A stretch of DNA of 64,000 nucleotides from Viridibacterium sediminicola (lineage in GTDB: Bacteria; Pseudomonadota; Gammaproteobacteria; Burkholderiales; Rhodocyclaceae). Shown one piece after another: positions 34,981 to 44,232 of this stretch. The notes beneath the pieces were generated by a model. The model saw nothing but the letters and a program-made list of their open reading frames with translations, ran no database searches and was not told the origin of the DNA. Position 1 is the stretch's first letter. Each line of letters starts with the position of its first letter. Where the stretch lies: NCBI RefSeq assembly GCF_039631295.1, contig NZ_JBDIVE010000009.1:142826-206825 (forward strand). Direction: 5' to 3'. The position numbers and the translations under genes are program-made.

Positions 34981-35946
34981 TCATTTCACTCCGAGGGATT
35001 TTTTGGCGTTGTCGAGCAGATCGAGCTTGACCCAGTCCTTCGCGACCGGCGGATTGCTGAGCTTGCCGACACCGTATTTGACCATCATGTCGGTGGTGAG
35101 CTGGATGTGCTCGACGCTCAGGTCATACGAGAACGGGCTGTTGCCAATGGCATCCTGGTAGTCGTCGGAGCTGATCTGATTCTTGAACATCGAGGCGCGC
35201 ACGTAATTCTCGGCGAGCTTGGGGTCGTCCATGAACAGCTTGGTGGACTGCACGAAACACTTCATCAGCTTTTCAGCGAGCGGCTTGTTGGCGTAGAGCT
35301 TTTCAGTCATCACCAGCGCGCGGATCGGCTCGCCCAGCGGCGTGTCATAGGGCTTGAGCAGCTCGACGCCCCAGTTGAGATTCAGCGCCTGCGAGGCTTG
35401 TGGTTCGGATTGCACCATGGCGTCGATCTGCTTTTGCATCAGCGCCTGGTTGAGGTCGGTGAAGGGCAGATAGACGATCTGCACGTCCTTGCCCGGCTGA
35501 TCGGACCAAGTCAGGTTGTATTTGGCCAGCTCGGCAACCAGCAGCAGTTCCTGCGCACCGCCACGCGCCACGCCGACTTTCTTGCCCTTGAATTGCTGCA
35601 CCGACTTGATGCCCGAATCCTTGCCGACCACCACCCGCGCGCCGCCCTTGGCAAAACCGGCAACGGCGAAGATCGGCGCGCCCGCTGCGCGACCGGCGAC
35701 GGCCGCATCGGCTGCGCTGGCGGCCAGGTCGATCTCGCCAGCGATGATCGCCGGCACGATGTCCAGGCCCTTGGCGAACATGCGTTCCTCGATCTTGAAG
35801 CCGCATTTGGGCGCCAGTTCCTTGAGGTAGGATATTGCACCGTAATGGGCGAAGCGCAGATTGCCGAGACGGATGGTTTCCTGCGCGGAAACGCTGAAAG
35901 AGACCAGCGCGGCGACGGACACAACGAGGGTGTTGAGCAGCTTCAT
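34981..35946 (-). CDS. ABC importer periplasmic binding protein
   Basis: A 321-residue binding protein of the NMT1/SsuA-like group that feeds the adjacent permease. The N-terminal MKLLNTLVVSVAALVSFSVS ends in a cleavable signal with AQ-ET at about residues 21-24. The mature part has IRLGNLRFAHYGAISYLKEL and AIIAGEIDLAASAADAAVAG, the usual hinge and ligand region. AGGAG before ATG 35946 decides the start; the frame continues to 36162 without support. The substrate cannot be named: sulfonates, nitrate, taurine, pyrimidine precursors and aromatic acids are all handled by this family. First gene of the operon. Confidence 0.92.
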   Translation of the reverse strand: MKLLNTLVVSVAALVSFSVSAQETIRLGNLRFAHYGAISYLKELAPKCGFKIEERMFAKGLDIVPAIIAGEIDLAASAADAAVAGRAAGAPIFAVAGFAKGGARVVVGKDSGIKSVQQFKGKKVGVARGGAQELLLVAELAKYNLTWSDQPGKDVQIVYLPFTDLNQALMQKQIDAMVQSEPQASQALNLNWGVELLKPYDTPLGEPIRALVMTEKLYANKPLAEKLMKCFVQSTKLFMDDPKLAENYVRASMFKNQISSDDYQDAIGNSPFSYDLSVEHIQLTTDMMVKYGVGKLSNPPVAKDWVKLDLLDNAKKSLGVK

Positions 35947-36161
35947 GGTGTTCTCCTGATGATGGCGGGCGGCACCCTGTCGTGGCCATGCTGGCATCCG
36001 GGTGCTTGCGTGGGTGTTGTTGGCTGATTTGAAAGCAATTCCCCGACCCGCACCAGTTGCGGCAATCCACAATCTGCGTGGCAGGCTGCGCGTATGATGA
36101 GAGTCTCGCCGCGCTTGCAGCGAGAGCGAATGCACTGTTATTGCCCTGTCAGGAGGAATCA

Positions 36162-36758
36162 ATGCTGAAGATGCGCGTGTTGTTGCTGGCCCTGTGTCTG
36201 AGTCTGCTCAGTGCATGCGGTTACAACGATATCCAGATCAATGACGAGGCGGTGAAGTCCTCGTGGGCCGAGGTGCTCAACCAGTACAAACGCCGCGCCG
36301 ATCTGGTGCCCAACCTCGTCAACGTGGTCAAGGGCTATGCCGAGCACGAGAAAGAGGTGCTGATCAAGGTCACCGAGGCGCGCGCCAGTGTTGGCAGCAT
36401 CCAGGCGACCCCCGAGCTGGCCAATGATCCGGAAGCGCTGGCGCGCTTCGAGAAGGCGCAAGGCAGTCTTTCCAGTGCCCTGTCACGGTTGATGGTGATC
36501 AGTGAGAACTATCCACAGCTGCAGGCAAATGCCAATTTCCGTGACCTGCAGGCGCAGCTCGAAGGCACCGAGAATCGCATCACGGTGGCGCGCAACCGCT
36601 TCATCAAGAGCATCGAGACCTACAACATCGGCGTGCGCACCTTCCCGAATAACCTGACGGCGATGGTGATGGGCTACAAGCCCAAACCCAGCTTTACGGT
36701 GGAAAACGAGGCGACCATCAGCAATGCGCCGGCCGTCGATTTCGGCAGCAAGAAATAA
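36162..36758 (+). CDS. lemA: LemA family lipoprotein
   Basis: A 198-residue LemA protein. The N-terminus carries a lipoprotein signal with lipobox LLSAC (Cys at about 19), then a long helical bundle including WAEVLNQYKRRADLVPNLVN and EGTENRITVARNRFIKSIE. A perfect AGGAGG five bases upstream of ATG 36162 decides the start. LemA proteins are inner-membrane or periplasmic helical proteins of unclear function and usually sit with TPM-domain genes, as here. The order lemA-TPM-TPM is conserved in many betaproteobacteria. Confidence 0.94.
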   Translation: MLKMRVLLLALCLSLLSACGYNDIQINDEAVKSSWAEVLNQYKRRADLVPNLVNVVKGYAEHEKEVLIKVTEARASVGSIQATPELANDPEALARFEKAQGSLSSALSRLMVISENYPQLQANANFRDLQAQLEGTENRITVARNRFIKSIETYNIGVRTFPNNLTAMVMGYKPKPSFTVENEATISNAPAVDFGSKK

Positions 36759-36764
36759 GCGCTG

Positions 36765-37529
36765 ATGCTCAGCCTGCTGCGCAGCCTGATTGCCGTTTGC
36801 CTGCTGTCTGTCGCTTGCCTGGTGCAGGCGCAGGTCGCCGTGCCGCCTGTGCAGGGGCGTGTCACCGACACCACCGGAGCGCTGTCGGCCGAAGCGCGCC
36901 AGGATCTGGACGCGCGCCTCGCGGCCATCGAGACGCAGAAGGGTAGCCAGGTCGTCATCCTGCTGGTGCCGAGTACGCAGCCCGAGGATCTTGCCGCCTT
37001 CGGCATTCGTGTTGCCGATGCCTGGAAGATTGGCCGTGGCAAGGTTGATGACGGTGTGATCCTGCTCGTCGCCTTGCAGGACCGCAAACTGCGCATCGAG
37101 GTCGGGCGCGGCCTGGAAGGCGCGATTCCCGATGCCATCGCCAAGCGCATCATCAGCGAAGACATCGCGCCGCATTTCAAGCAGGGCGATTTTCATGGTG
37201 GCTTGGCGGCCGGCGTTGATCGCATTGCCGAGCGCATCGGCGCTGAACCCTTGCCGCCGCCTGCCGCTGCCAAGCATGACGAGGTCTCTTCGCTCGGGCC
37301 GATTGCCTTGATCGTTCTGGTCGTCATCATCATGGCCTTGATCAAGCTGTTCGACATCGGCGGCAGTGGCTACCGTACTGTCTCGCGTCGCGGGGCGCGA
37401 AGTGGCGTCTTGCCCGGCGGCTTCAGCGGTGGTGGCTTTGGCGGCGGCTGGGGTGGTGGTAGCGGAGGCGGAGGCTTCAGCGGTGGCGGCGGTGGTTTTG
37501 GTGGCGGTGGCGCCTCGGGAGGCTGGTAG
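36765..37529 (+). CDS. TPM domain protein with Gly-rich tail (YgcG-like)
   Basis: A 254-residue membrane protein. It has a signal peptide (about residues 1-23, ending CLVQAQ), then a TPM domain (about 30-160) with VTDTTGALSAEARQDLDARL and ILLVALQDRKLRIEVGRGLE. One membrane helix follows at about 178-196 (IALIVLVVIIMALIKLF). The C-terminal 50 residues are almost only Gly, Ser and Phe, typical of this group. TPM proteins are implicated in photosystem II repair in plants and are otherwise of unknown role in bacteria. It begins six bases after lemA and ends one base before the next gene. Confidence 0.92.
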   Translation: MLSLLRSLIAVCLLSVACLVQAQVAVPPVQGRVTDTTGALSAEARQDLDARLAAIETQKGSQVVILLVPSTQPEDLAAFGIRVADAWKIGRGKVDDGVILLVALQDRKLRIEVGRGLEGAIPDAIAKRIISEDIAPHFKQGDFHGGLAAGVDRIAERIGAEPLPPPAAAKHDEVSSLGPIALIVLVVIIMALIKLFDIGGSGYRTVSRRGARSGVLPGGFSGGGFGGGWGGGSGGGGFSGGGGGFGGGGASGGW

Positions 37530-38030
37530 ATGAGTAAGCTGAACAGACTCTGGCGGCATCTGTGGGCCGGCGAGCGCGAGGCGCGCCGAGCCTTTTCGCC
37601 GGCCGCGCTGCAGAGTATTGCCGACGCCGTGGCGGCCTCCGAACGCCTGCATCGTGGCGAGCTGCGCGTCGTCATCCAGGGTGGCCTCGGTTGGGCGGCG
37701 CTGCGTGGTGTGCCGGATAGCCGCGCGCTGGCGCTGGAACAGTTTGCACATCAAGGCGTGTGGGATACCGCCGAGAATTCCGGCGTGCTGATCTATGTGC
37801 TGATGGCCGAGCACAAGCTGGAGATCCTTGCCGACCGTGGCATCCACGCCCGTGTGCCGCAAGCGCAGTGGGATCTGATCGCGCAGCTGGCGACGCAAAG
37901 CTTCGCACAAGCTCAGCATCTCGCCGGCTTGATCGCTGCCGTCGAAGCGATCAGTGCCTTGCTCGCGCTGCATTTTCCGGCGCTGGAGGGCAATGACAAC
38001 GAATTGCCCGACGCGCCGCTCCGTTTCTAG
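37530..38030 (+). CDS. TPM domain protein, soluble
   Basis: A 166-residue TPM-domain protein lacking a signal peptide and membrane helix, so probably cytosolic or peripheral. The domain shows FSPAALQSIADAVAASERLH at the start and GVLIYVLMAEHKLEILADRG in the middle. It begins directly after the stop of the Gly-rich TPM gene (TAGATG), so the pair is translationally coupled. It is the last gene of the lemA group. Function unknown. Confidence 0.88.
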   Translation: MSKLNRLWRHLWAGEREARRAFSPAALQSIADAVAASERLHRGELRVVIQGGLGWAALRGVPDSRALALEQFAHQGVWDTAENSGVLIYVLMAEHKLEILADRGIHARVPQAQWDLIAQLATQSFAQAQHLAGLIAAVEAISALLALHFPALEGNDNELPDAPLRF

Positions 38031-38234
38031 CGCTGAACGCCTGTCCTGTGGTTTACCGCCGGCTTGCTACCCGCATGGGTATTCAAGTCGTGGGGTTTTT
38101 GTCACGATATAGCTGCAGAATCCTCGTGGGCGCGTGCTGTCCTCTGAGTGCGTGCTCGTGTGGCGGGATTTGTGTCATTGCTGCTGCACAGGCGGTGCAG
38201 TGCTTGAGCACATCTTGTGCAGAGTTTGGAGCCT
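38031..38234. other. Intergenic gap before the GGDEF-EAL gene
   Basis: 204 bases separate the TPM gene from the signalling gene. I see no terminator or sound promoter. TTTTTGTCACGATATAG at 38096-38112 is AT-richer and may contain a start site. GGAG at about 38228 serves as ribosome binding site of the next gene. Confidence 0.3.
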
Positions 38235-40013
38235 ATGTCTTTCAGTAATGACCAGAACCGACTTCAGCTGGCGCTTGAGGCTGCCGGCCTGGATCTATGG
38301 GAAAACGACCTTGCCACCGGCAAGGTGACCTATCCTGCCCGGCGCACCTTGCGCGAACTGGGCTATGTGCTCGATGAGGCGGTGGACCAAATCGCGTTCT
38401 GGCTGTCGATCGTGCATCCGGATGACCGGCCCGGCATCGACGCTGCGCTGCTGGCCTACAGTGAGGGGCGTGTAGAGAACTATCGCAGTGAATTCAGGCT
38501 GCGCAGCGTCGACGGGCGTTGGGTCTGGTTCGCCAATTACGGCAAGTTCATGGGGACGTCGGACGAAACCGGGAACACACGCTTCATCGGCGTCACCTTC
38601 AATATCGATGATCGCAAGCAGCGTGAGGAGGAGCTCGCGCGCATCAACAGCCTGCTATCGATGCAGAACCAGCAGCTGGACCAGATGAACAAGCATCTGG
38701 ACGTGCTGTCGACCACCGATCCGCTGACCCGCCTGCATAACCGCCGTGCGCTCAATGACCGCCTGCAGTGCCTGGTGGGTGAGGGCGCGCAGCCCTTTGC
38801 CTTGTTGTTTGTCGATCTGGACGACTTCAAGAAGGTGAACGATCTCTACGGTCACGATGTGGGCGACACGCTGCTCTGCCTGGTGGCGCAGCGTCTACAG
38901 GCCTGCATCGACGCCAGCGAACTGATTGCGCGCTTCGGCGGCGATGAATTCGTCTTGCTGTTGCATAGGCGTGACGCGGATGCGTCGGCCTTCCGCGCGC
39001 GACTGGAGGCCATCTGCCAGCGCGTGCTTGGCATCCTGGCGCAGCCCTATGTGGTGGGCGAGCTGCAGCTCAAGGCCTATGGTTGCATTGGTCTCGCCCG
39101 CTTTCCTGAGGACGGCGGCAGCGTCGAGCTGCTCAGCAAGCGTGCCGACATCGCGCTCTACCAGGCCAAACGTGAGGGCCGCAATCTCTACCGCTTTTTC
39201 GAAACAAGCATGGAGACCGAGCTGGAACGGCAGGATCGTGTCGAGAAGGAATTGCGCGTCGCACTCACGTCGCGTCAGCTGGAGCTGTACTACCAAGTCC
39301 AGGTGGATCGTCAGCAGCGGCCGGTAGGGGCCGAGGCGCTGCTGCGCTGGCATCACCCGACGCGGGGTTTGCTGCTGCCGATGAGTTTTCTGCCCGATGC
39401 GCTGGCCTGCGGTCTCAGCCACGACATTGATTACTGGGTGCTCGACACGGCCTGCGCCACGCTGGGGGCATGGCAGCGTGACGCCCAGCTTCGAACACTC
39501 AGTCTCTCGGTCAACATCAGTGCCCAGGCTTTCGAGCATCCCGCCTTTGTGGCCACCGTCATCAACTTGCTCGATAAATACCAGCTGGCGCCGGGCAAGC
39601 TGTGTCTGGAAGTGACCGAGCACGTGCGCGCACGCTCCTTCACGGATGTCGCGCGGGTGATCGATCAGCTGCGCGCACGCGGGGTGTGCTTCGCGCTGGA
39701 CGATTTCGGCACCGGTTATTCCTCGCTGGAGAGCCTCAAGCATCTGGGCTTCGACCAGATCAAGATCGATGGCAGCTTTGTCAGCGATGTCACCACTAGC
39801 CGCGTCAGTCAGGCGGCCGTGTCAGGCGTGGTCTCCATCGCTGCGGCGATGGAATTGCCGGTCCTGGCCGAGTGGGTGGAGCAGCAGGATCAGCTCTCGC
39901 TGCTGTGCCAGCTGGGCGTTGATTGCTTCCAGGGCTATCTGTTCGGCAAGCCTGTGCCGCAGGATGTGTTGGAGATCAGCTTGCTTGCGGCGCTGCAGCC
40001 GGCGGGCGGATAG
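38235..40013 (+). CDS. PAS-GGDEF-EAL c-di-GMP turnover protein
   Basis: A 592-residue cytoplasmic signalling protein. Residues about 5-128 form a PAS domain (IVHPDDRPG near 60; GVTFNIDDRKQREEEL at its exit). Next is a GGDEF domain (about 150-325) with intact GGDEF at 235-239 but no RxxD inhibitory site. An EAL domain follows (about 335-585) with AEALLRW (Glu367), SVNISAQAF, LEVTEH, LDDFGTGYSSL, IKIDGSF and QGYLFGKP. Both catalytic sets look intact, so it could make and degrade c-di-GMP, with the PAS domain choosing. No membrane helix was seen. The frame opens at 38217, but ATG 38235 has GGAG just upstream. A hairpin terminator follows. Confidence 0.93.
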   Translation: MSFSNDQNRLQLALEAAGLDLWENDLATGKVTYPARRTLRELGYVLDEAVDQIAFWLSIVHPDDRPGIDAALLAYSEGRVENYRSEFRLRSVDGRWVWFANYGKFMGTSDETGNTRFIGVTFNIDDRKQREEELARINSLLSMQNQQLDQMNKHLDVLSTTDPLTRLHNRRALNDRLQCLVGEGAQPFALLFVDLDDFKKVNDLYGHDVGDTLLCLVAQRLQACIDASELIARFGGDEFVLLLHRRDADASAFRARLEAICQRVLGILAQPYVVGELQLKAYGCIGLARFPEDGGSVELLSKRADIALYQAKREGRNLYRFFETSMETELERQDRVEKELRVALTSRQLELYYQVQVDRQQRPVGAEALLRWHHPTRGLLLPMSFLPDALACGLSHDIDYWVLDTACATLGAWQRDAQLRTLSLSVNISAQAFEHPAFVATVINLLDKYQLAPGKLCLEVTEHVRARSFTDVARVIDQLRARGVCFALDDFGTGYSSLESLKHLGFDQIKIDGSFVSDVTTSRVSQAAVSGVVSIAAAMELPVLAEWVEQQDQLSLLCQLGVDCFQGYLFGKPVPQDVLEISLLAALQPAGG

Positions 40014-40016
40014 CAC

Positions 40017-40057
40017 AAGGGCCGCAGAGATCTCCTTGCGGATCTCTCTGCGGCCCT
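40017..40057. terminator. Bidirectional hairpin terminator
   Basis: AAGGGCCGCAGAGATC (40017-40032) pairs with GATCTCTCTGCGGCCCT (40041-40057) with a two-base bulge and an 8-base loop. It lies between the convergent GGDEF-EAL and valS genes. Confidence 0.7.
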
Positions 40058-40081
40058 CGCGTGTAGTGCCGGAGGCCAAAA

Positions 40082-42904
40082 TCAGCCGAGGCGGCTGAGC
40101 TGCTCGCGCAGTTTGTCCAACGTAGACTTGAAGTCGGCAAGGCGCTTGCGCTCGGTGTCTACCACCGCCGCCGGTGCGCGTGCAACGAAGCCCTCGTTGG
40201 CGAGCTTGACATCCAGCTTGCCGACTTCGACCTCGATGCGGGCGACTTCCTTGCCAATGCGTTCGCGTTCGGCGGCGACGTCGATCTCGATCTTCAGCAT
40301 GCATCGGAAGTCACCCACCACTTGCACCGGCGCCGGCGATTGCGGCAGTTCGGCGCCGACGGCTGTGACTTCGCTGAGCTTGGCAAGCGCGGCCAGATAG
40401 GGCCCGTAGAGCTTGACCGTGGCCTCGTCGCCGGCGACCAGCAGGGGCACCTTTTGCGCGGGCGACAGGTTCATCTCGCTGCGCAGGCTGCGGCAGGCGT
40501 TGATGATCTCCTTGAGCTGGGCGACCTTGGCTTCCGAGGCCTCGTCGATGCGTGTCGGCTCGCAGGTGGGGTAGGGCGCCGTGCCGATGAAATCAGTCTT
40601 CTTGCGATCCGCAACCACGGACACCGTTTGCCACAGCTCTTCGGTGATGAAGGGAATCAGCGGGTGAGCGAGGCGCAGGATGGTTTCGAGCACGCGCACC
40701 AGGGTGCGGCGTGTGCCGCGCTGCGTAGCTTCGTCGCCGGTGTTGATCTGCACCTTGGCGAGTTCCAGGTACCAGTCGCAGTACTCATCCCACACCAGTT
40801 CGTAGATCGCGCGTGCGGCGAGGTCGAGACGGTATTCCTTGAAGTGCTGCGCCATCTCGGCTTCGGCGCGCTGCAGGCGGCTGGTCATCCAGCGATCGGC
40901 GAACGAGAAGCTGAGGTACTGACCATCGCAAGCATTGACTTGGTGGTTATCGAGGCCGCAGTCCTTGCCCTCGCAATTCATCAGCACGAAGCGCGTGGCG
41001 TTCCACAGCTTGTTGCAGAAATTGCGGTAGCCGTCGCAGCGGTGCAGGTCGAACTTGATGTCGCGGCCGGGCGAGGCGAGCGAGGCAAAGGTGAAGCGCA
41101 GCGCGTCGGTGCCGAAACCGGGAATGCCTTCCGGGTATTCCTTGCGCGTCTTCTTGGCGATGCTCTCGGCTTGCTTCGGGTTCATCAGGCCGGTGGTGCG
41201 CTTGGCGATCAGATCTTCCAGACCGATGCCGTCGATGAGGTCGATCGGGTCCAGCACATTGCCCTTGGACTTGCTCATCTTCTGGCCTTCCGCATCGCGG
41301 ATCAGACCGTGCACATAGACGTGCTTGAACGGGATTTTCCCCGTGATGTGCTTGGTCATCATGATCATCCGGGCGACCCAGAAGAAGATGATGTCGAAGC
41401 CGGTGACCAGCACCGAGGAGGGCAGGTAGAGGTCCATCGCTGGGTTGGATTTCTCCGGCCACTCGGGTGTCCAGTCAAGCGTCGAGAACGGCCACAGGGC
41501 GGACGAGTACCAGGTGTCGAGCACGTCATTGTCGCGCTTGAGATTGCCGCTGTAGCCATCCTTGGCGGCCAGCGCCTTGGCTTCCGTTTCATCGTGGGCA
41601 ACCCACACGCGGCCGTCTTCCGAATGCCAAGCGGGAATCTGGTGGCCCCACCACAGTTGGCGCGAGATGCACCAGTCCTGCAGGTTGCGCATCCACGAGT
41701 AATAGGTATTGACCCAGTTTTCGGGCACGAATTTCACTTCGCCCGACTCGACGACTTCGATAGCCTTCTGGCCAATCGACTTGCCGTCCGCGCCGGGCTT
41801 GTTGACGGCGACGAACCACTGGTCGGTGAGCATCGGCTCGATGACCACATTGGTACGGTCGCCGCGCGGCACTTGCAGCTTGTGCGGCTTGATTTCGCCG
41901 AGCAGGCCCAGGGCTTCGAAGTCGGCGACAACCGCTTTGCGCGCGTCGAAGCGATCCAGCCCCTGGTACTTGGCGGGCGCGTTGTCGTTGATCTTGGCGT
42001 CGAGCGAGAGGATGGAGATCATCGGCAAGCCGTGACGCTGGCCGACCGCATAGTCGTTGAAGTCGTGCGCCGGCGTAACCTTGACGCAGCCGGTGCCGAA
42101 CTCCTTGTCGACGTAGTCGTCGGCAATGATCGGGATCTCGCGATCACACAGCGGCAGCGAAATCATCTTGCCGATCAGGTGCTTGTAGCGCTCGTCTTCC
42201 GGATGAACCATCACGGCGGTGTCGCCGAGCATGGTTTCAGGACGCGTGGTGGCAACGGTCAGCTGGCCGGAACCATCCGCGAGCGGGTAGTGCAGGTGCC
42301 ACAGCTTGCCGTCTTCTTCCTCACTCACCACTTCGAGGTCGGACACGGCGGTGCCCAGCACCGGGTCCCAGTTCACCAGGCGTTTGCCGCGATAGATGAG
42401 GCCTTCGTTGTAGAGACGCACGAAAGTTTCGGTGACGATCTTCGACAAACCGGCGTCCATCGTGAAGCGCTCGCGGCTCCAGTCGGGCGAGGTGCCGAGG
42501 CGGCGCATTTGCTTGGTGATGGCACCGCCGGAGTATTCCTTCCACTCCCACACCTTCTCGATGAACTTCTCGCGGCCCAGATCGTGGCGCGAAACCTTCT
42601 GTGCGTCGAGCTGGCGTTCGACGACGATCTGCGTAGCGATGCCGGCGTGGTCGGTGCCCGGCTGCCACAGGGTGTTGTGGCCGCCCATGCGGTAGTAACG
42701 GGTCAGCGCATCCATGATGGTCTGGTTGAAACCATGACCCATGTGCAGGGTGCCGGTCACATTCGGCGGCGGCAGCAGGATGCAGAAGGATTCGTCAGCC
42801 GGCTTGCTGGTGTCGAGACCAGCGCCGAAGTAACCGGATTGTTCCCATTGTGGGTACCAGCGCGACTCGATATCGGCCGGTTCAAAGCTCTTGGCAAGTT
42901 CCAT
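40082..42904 (-). CDS. valS: Valyl-tRNA synthetase
   Basis: Class I aminoacyl-tRNA synthetase that charges tRNA-Val. The 940 residues include PPPNVTGTLHMGHGF (HIGH motif, about 47-61), a CP1 editing domain with GDTAVMVHPEDERY and GTGCVKVTPAHDFNDY (about 215-290), and GQKMSKSKGNVLDPID (KMSKS, about 541-556). After the anticodon-binding domain comes the C-terminal coiled coil (last 70 residues, basic/acidic repeats). The length is standard. It is preceded by repeat copy C and has a shared terminator downstream. Confidence 0.98.
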   Translation of the reverse strand: MELAKSFEPADIESRWYPQWEQSGYFGAGLDTSKPADESFCILLPPPNVTGTLHMGHGFNQTIMDALTRYYRMGGHNTLWQPGTDHAGIATQIVVERQLDAQKVSRHDLGREKFIEKVWEWKEYSGGAITKQMRRLGTSPDWSRERFTMDAGLSKIVTETFVRLYNEGLIYRGKRLVNWDPVLGTAVSDLEVVSEEEDGKLWHLHYPLADGSGQLTVATTRPETMLGDTAVMVHPEDERYKHLIGKMISLPLCDREIPIIADDYVDKEFGTGCVKVTPAHDFNDYAVGQRHGLPMISILSLDAKINDNAPAKYQGLDRFDARKAVVADFEALGLLGEIKPHKLQVPRGDRTNVVIEPMLTDQWFVAVNKPGADGKSIGQKAIEVVESGEVKFVPENWVNTYYSWMRNLQDWCISRQLWWGHQIPAWHSEDGRVWVAHDETEAKALAAKDGYSGNLKRDNDVLDTWYSSALWPFSTLDWTPEWPEKSNPAMDLYLPSSVLVTGFDIIFFWVARMIMMTKHITGKIPFKHVYVHGLIRDAEGQKMSKSKGNVLDPIDLIDGIGLEDLIAKRTTGLMNPKQAESIAKKTRKEYPEGIPGFGTDALRFTFASLASPGRDIKFDLHRCDGYRNFCNKLWNATRFVLMNCEGKDCGLDNHQVNACDGQYLSFSFADRWMTSRLQRAEAEMAQHFKEYRLDLAARAIYELVWDEYCDWYLELAKVQINTGDEATQRGTRRTLVRVLETILRLAHPLIPFITEELWQTVSVVADRKKTDFIGTAPYPTCEPTRIDEASEAKVAQLKEIINACRSLRSEMNLSPAQKVPLLVAGDEATVKLYGPYLAALAKLSEVTAVGAELPQSPAPVQVVGDFRCMLKIEIDVAAERERIGKEVARIEVEVGKLDVKLANEGFVARAPAAVVDTERKRLADFKSTLDKLREQLSRLG

Positions 42905-42969
42905 TGGGGCTAAACGCAGTAAAGCGTGTAAATGCTTGGGAACCGGCGATTATACCGGTGCGCGAAAAG

Positions 42970-43056
42970 TCTCACCGCAAAGCTGTCAAGGAAAGCCCCG
43001 CGAAGTGTTTGAATCCCTTGGCGGCCCTTTGCGTTCTCTTTGCGCCTTTGCGGTGA
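42970..43056. repeat. Dispersed inverted repeat, copy C
   Basis: The right arm TTTGCGCCTTTGCGGTGAAG (about 43038-43057) is nearly identical to copy B. The left arm (42970-43005, starting CTCACCGCAAAG) has decayed. It lies between the coiled-coil gene (43062) and valS (start 42904). Confidence 0.75.
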
Positions 43057-43061
43057 AGTGC

Positions 43062-43799
43062 TTACTGAGGCTTGCTGTCGAGCAGGGCAGAGAGCTTGTT
43101 GGAGATTTCCGGCAGCAAGGTTGCGCGCATATGCGCGGCGGTATTGGTGCGCAGACGCTCTGCGATGGCCTCGAACTCGCTGGCCACCAGATGTGGCAGT
43201 TCGCGCGCCAGCCAGCCGTCGATGGCCTGGGTGATGTAGGCATCGAGCTCGATCAGGCGCTCCGAAAAATGCAGGTTGAGCGTCTGTTGCGCCTCGCGGC
43301 GGGCGTTTTCGATCTGCTCCGCAGGCGCGACCTGGCCCAAGGCCTGTGCTTCCGCCTGCGCTTCATTGCGGCCCTGAGTCTGGCCTTCGGCAAAGCCCAG
43401 GGCGCGGCCGCGTGCGATAGCGGCTTGCAGCATCGCGCTCTGCGACGTGATGAGCTCCTGGCGCGCGCGCTCGATGCTCTCCTGAACCATCTTCTCCTGC
43501 TGTTGCAGCAGTTCCTGGCGGGTACGGTCGACGGCTTGTTTGACCATCACCGATGCTTGATCCTGGCTGAGGCCGATCACCACCGTGTGGCGCGCTTCAG
43601 CCACCGGTGGGATGTCGACATCCGCTTCGCCCCTGAAGGCCTGCGGTGGCGGCTCGACGATCTCGGTGAGCAGCGGCAATTCCTCGGAGCCGGAGCTGAC
43701 ACCATCGACGCGGTTGCGGCGGATCAGCGCATCGGCCTTGCCCAGTAGCTGGTCGGCCATGTCGGGATCCTGCTCGTGCTCGGACTCACTTGGGTTCAT
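43062..43799 (-). CDS. Coiled-coil hypothetical protein next to holC
   Basis: A 245-residue acidic protein that I do not recognise. The first 90 residues are low-complexity and acidic. Residues about 90-185 form a long coiled coil rich in Glu, Gln, Arg and Ala, including QELLQQQEKMVQESIERARQ and GFAEGQTQGRNEAQ. The latter loosely recalls the G-x3-G repeats of FliH-like stator proteins. The C-terminal third is helical. There is no membrane helix. Its ATG overlaps the holC stop (ATGA at 43796-43799), so the protein is made with the DNA polymerase III chi subunit. The function is unknown. Confidence 0.75.
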   Translation of the reverse strand: MNPSESEHEQDPDMADQLLGKADALIRRNRVDGVSSGSEELPLLTEIVEPPPQAFRGEADVDIPPVAEARHTVVIGLSQDQASVMVKQAVDRTRQELLQQQEKMVQESIERARQELITSQSAMLQAAIARGRALGFAEGQTQGRNEAQAEAQALGQVAPAEQIENARREAQQTLNLHFSERLIELDAYITQAIDGWLARELPHLVASEFEAIAERLRTNTAAHMRATLLPEISNKLSALLDSKPQ

Positions 43800-44221
43800 G
43801 CGCGCTGGGCCAGGTCATGGGCGGTGATGGTGTGCCCCGCCCGCTTGAAGCTTTGCCAGCGCTGGCGCGCCAGCTGGCGGTCGGCCTCGTCGGTGGAGAC
43901 AATCTCGATCAGCATGCCGAAGGACTCGAATCCTTGCGGCGGCGTGTCGGCCAAGTTGAGCAGCACATCATGATGCGCGGCATTGTCCAGATCGCTGGCG
44001 ATGACCACTGGCGTACGCGGTGCCAGCGGCGAACTGGCGGCGACATGCGGCACGAAGGAGAGCGCCTGGCCGGTCCACAAGAGCGCGTCAAAGCGCCGCG
44101 CCAGCTGCGTATCCGGCGCATGGACGAGAATGCGATGGCCCTGACGGACCGCCTTGCTGGTGATCGAGCAGGCGGTCGTCAGGCGGTCCGGCGCATTGAA
44201 GTAGAACTTGATTTCGCTCAC
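43796..44221 (-). CDS. holC: DNA polymerase III chi subunit HolC
   Basis: Chi joins the clamp loader to SSB during replication. With GTG 44221 the protein has 141 residues and begins VSEIKFYFNAPDRLTTACSI, the usual HolC N-terminus. DTQLARRFDALLWTG and PVVIASDLDNAAHHDVLLNL in the middle agree with the family. The open frame runs back to 44347 inside pepA; that extension is a shadow. It lies 11 bases after pepA, in the common order pepA-holC, with valS further on as in E. coli. Confidence 0.92.
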   Translation of the reverse strand: MSEIKFYFNAPDRLTTACSITSKAVRQGHRILVHAPDTQLARRFDALLWTGQALSFVPHVAASSPLAPRTPVVIASDLDNAAHHDVLLNLADTPPQGFESFGMLIEIVSTDEADRQLARQRWQSFKRAGHTITAHDLAQRA

Positions 44222-44232
44222 GGGCGTGCCGC

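Noticed and set aside
36096..36161. N-terminal extension of the ABC binding protein to 36162
   Set aside because: The extension lacks a signal peptide; the ATG at 35946 has AGGAG and begins a clear signal sequence.
37400..37529. Gly-rich tract as a tandem DNA repeat or CRISPR-like array
   Set aside because: It is the coding sequence of the Gly/Ser/Phe-rich tail of the TPM protein; units are irregular and in frame.
40322..42913. Plus-strand open frame of 863 codons opposite valS
   Set aside because: It is the mirror of ValS codons; the minus strand has the HIGH and KMSKS motifs.
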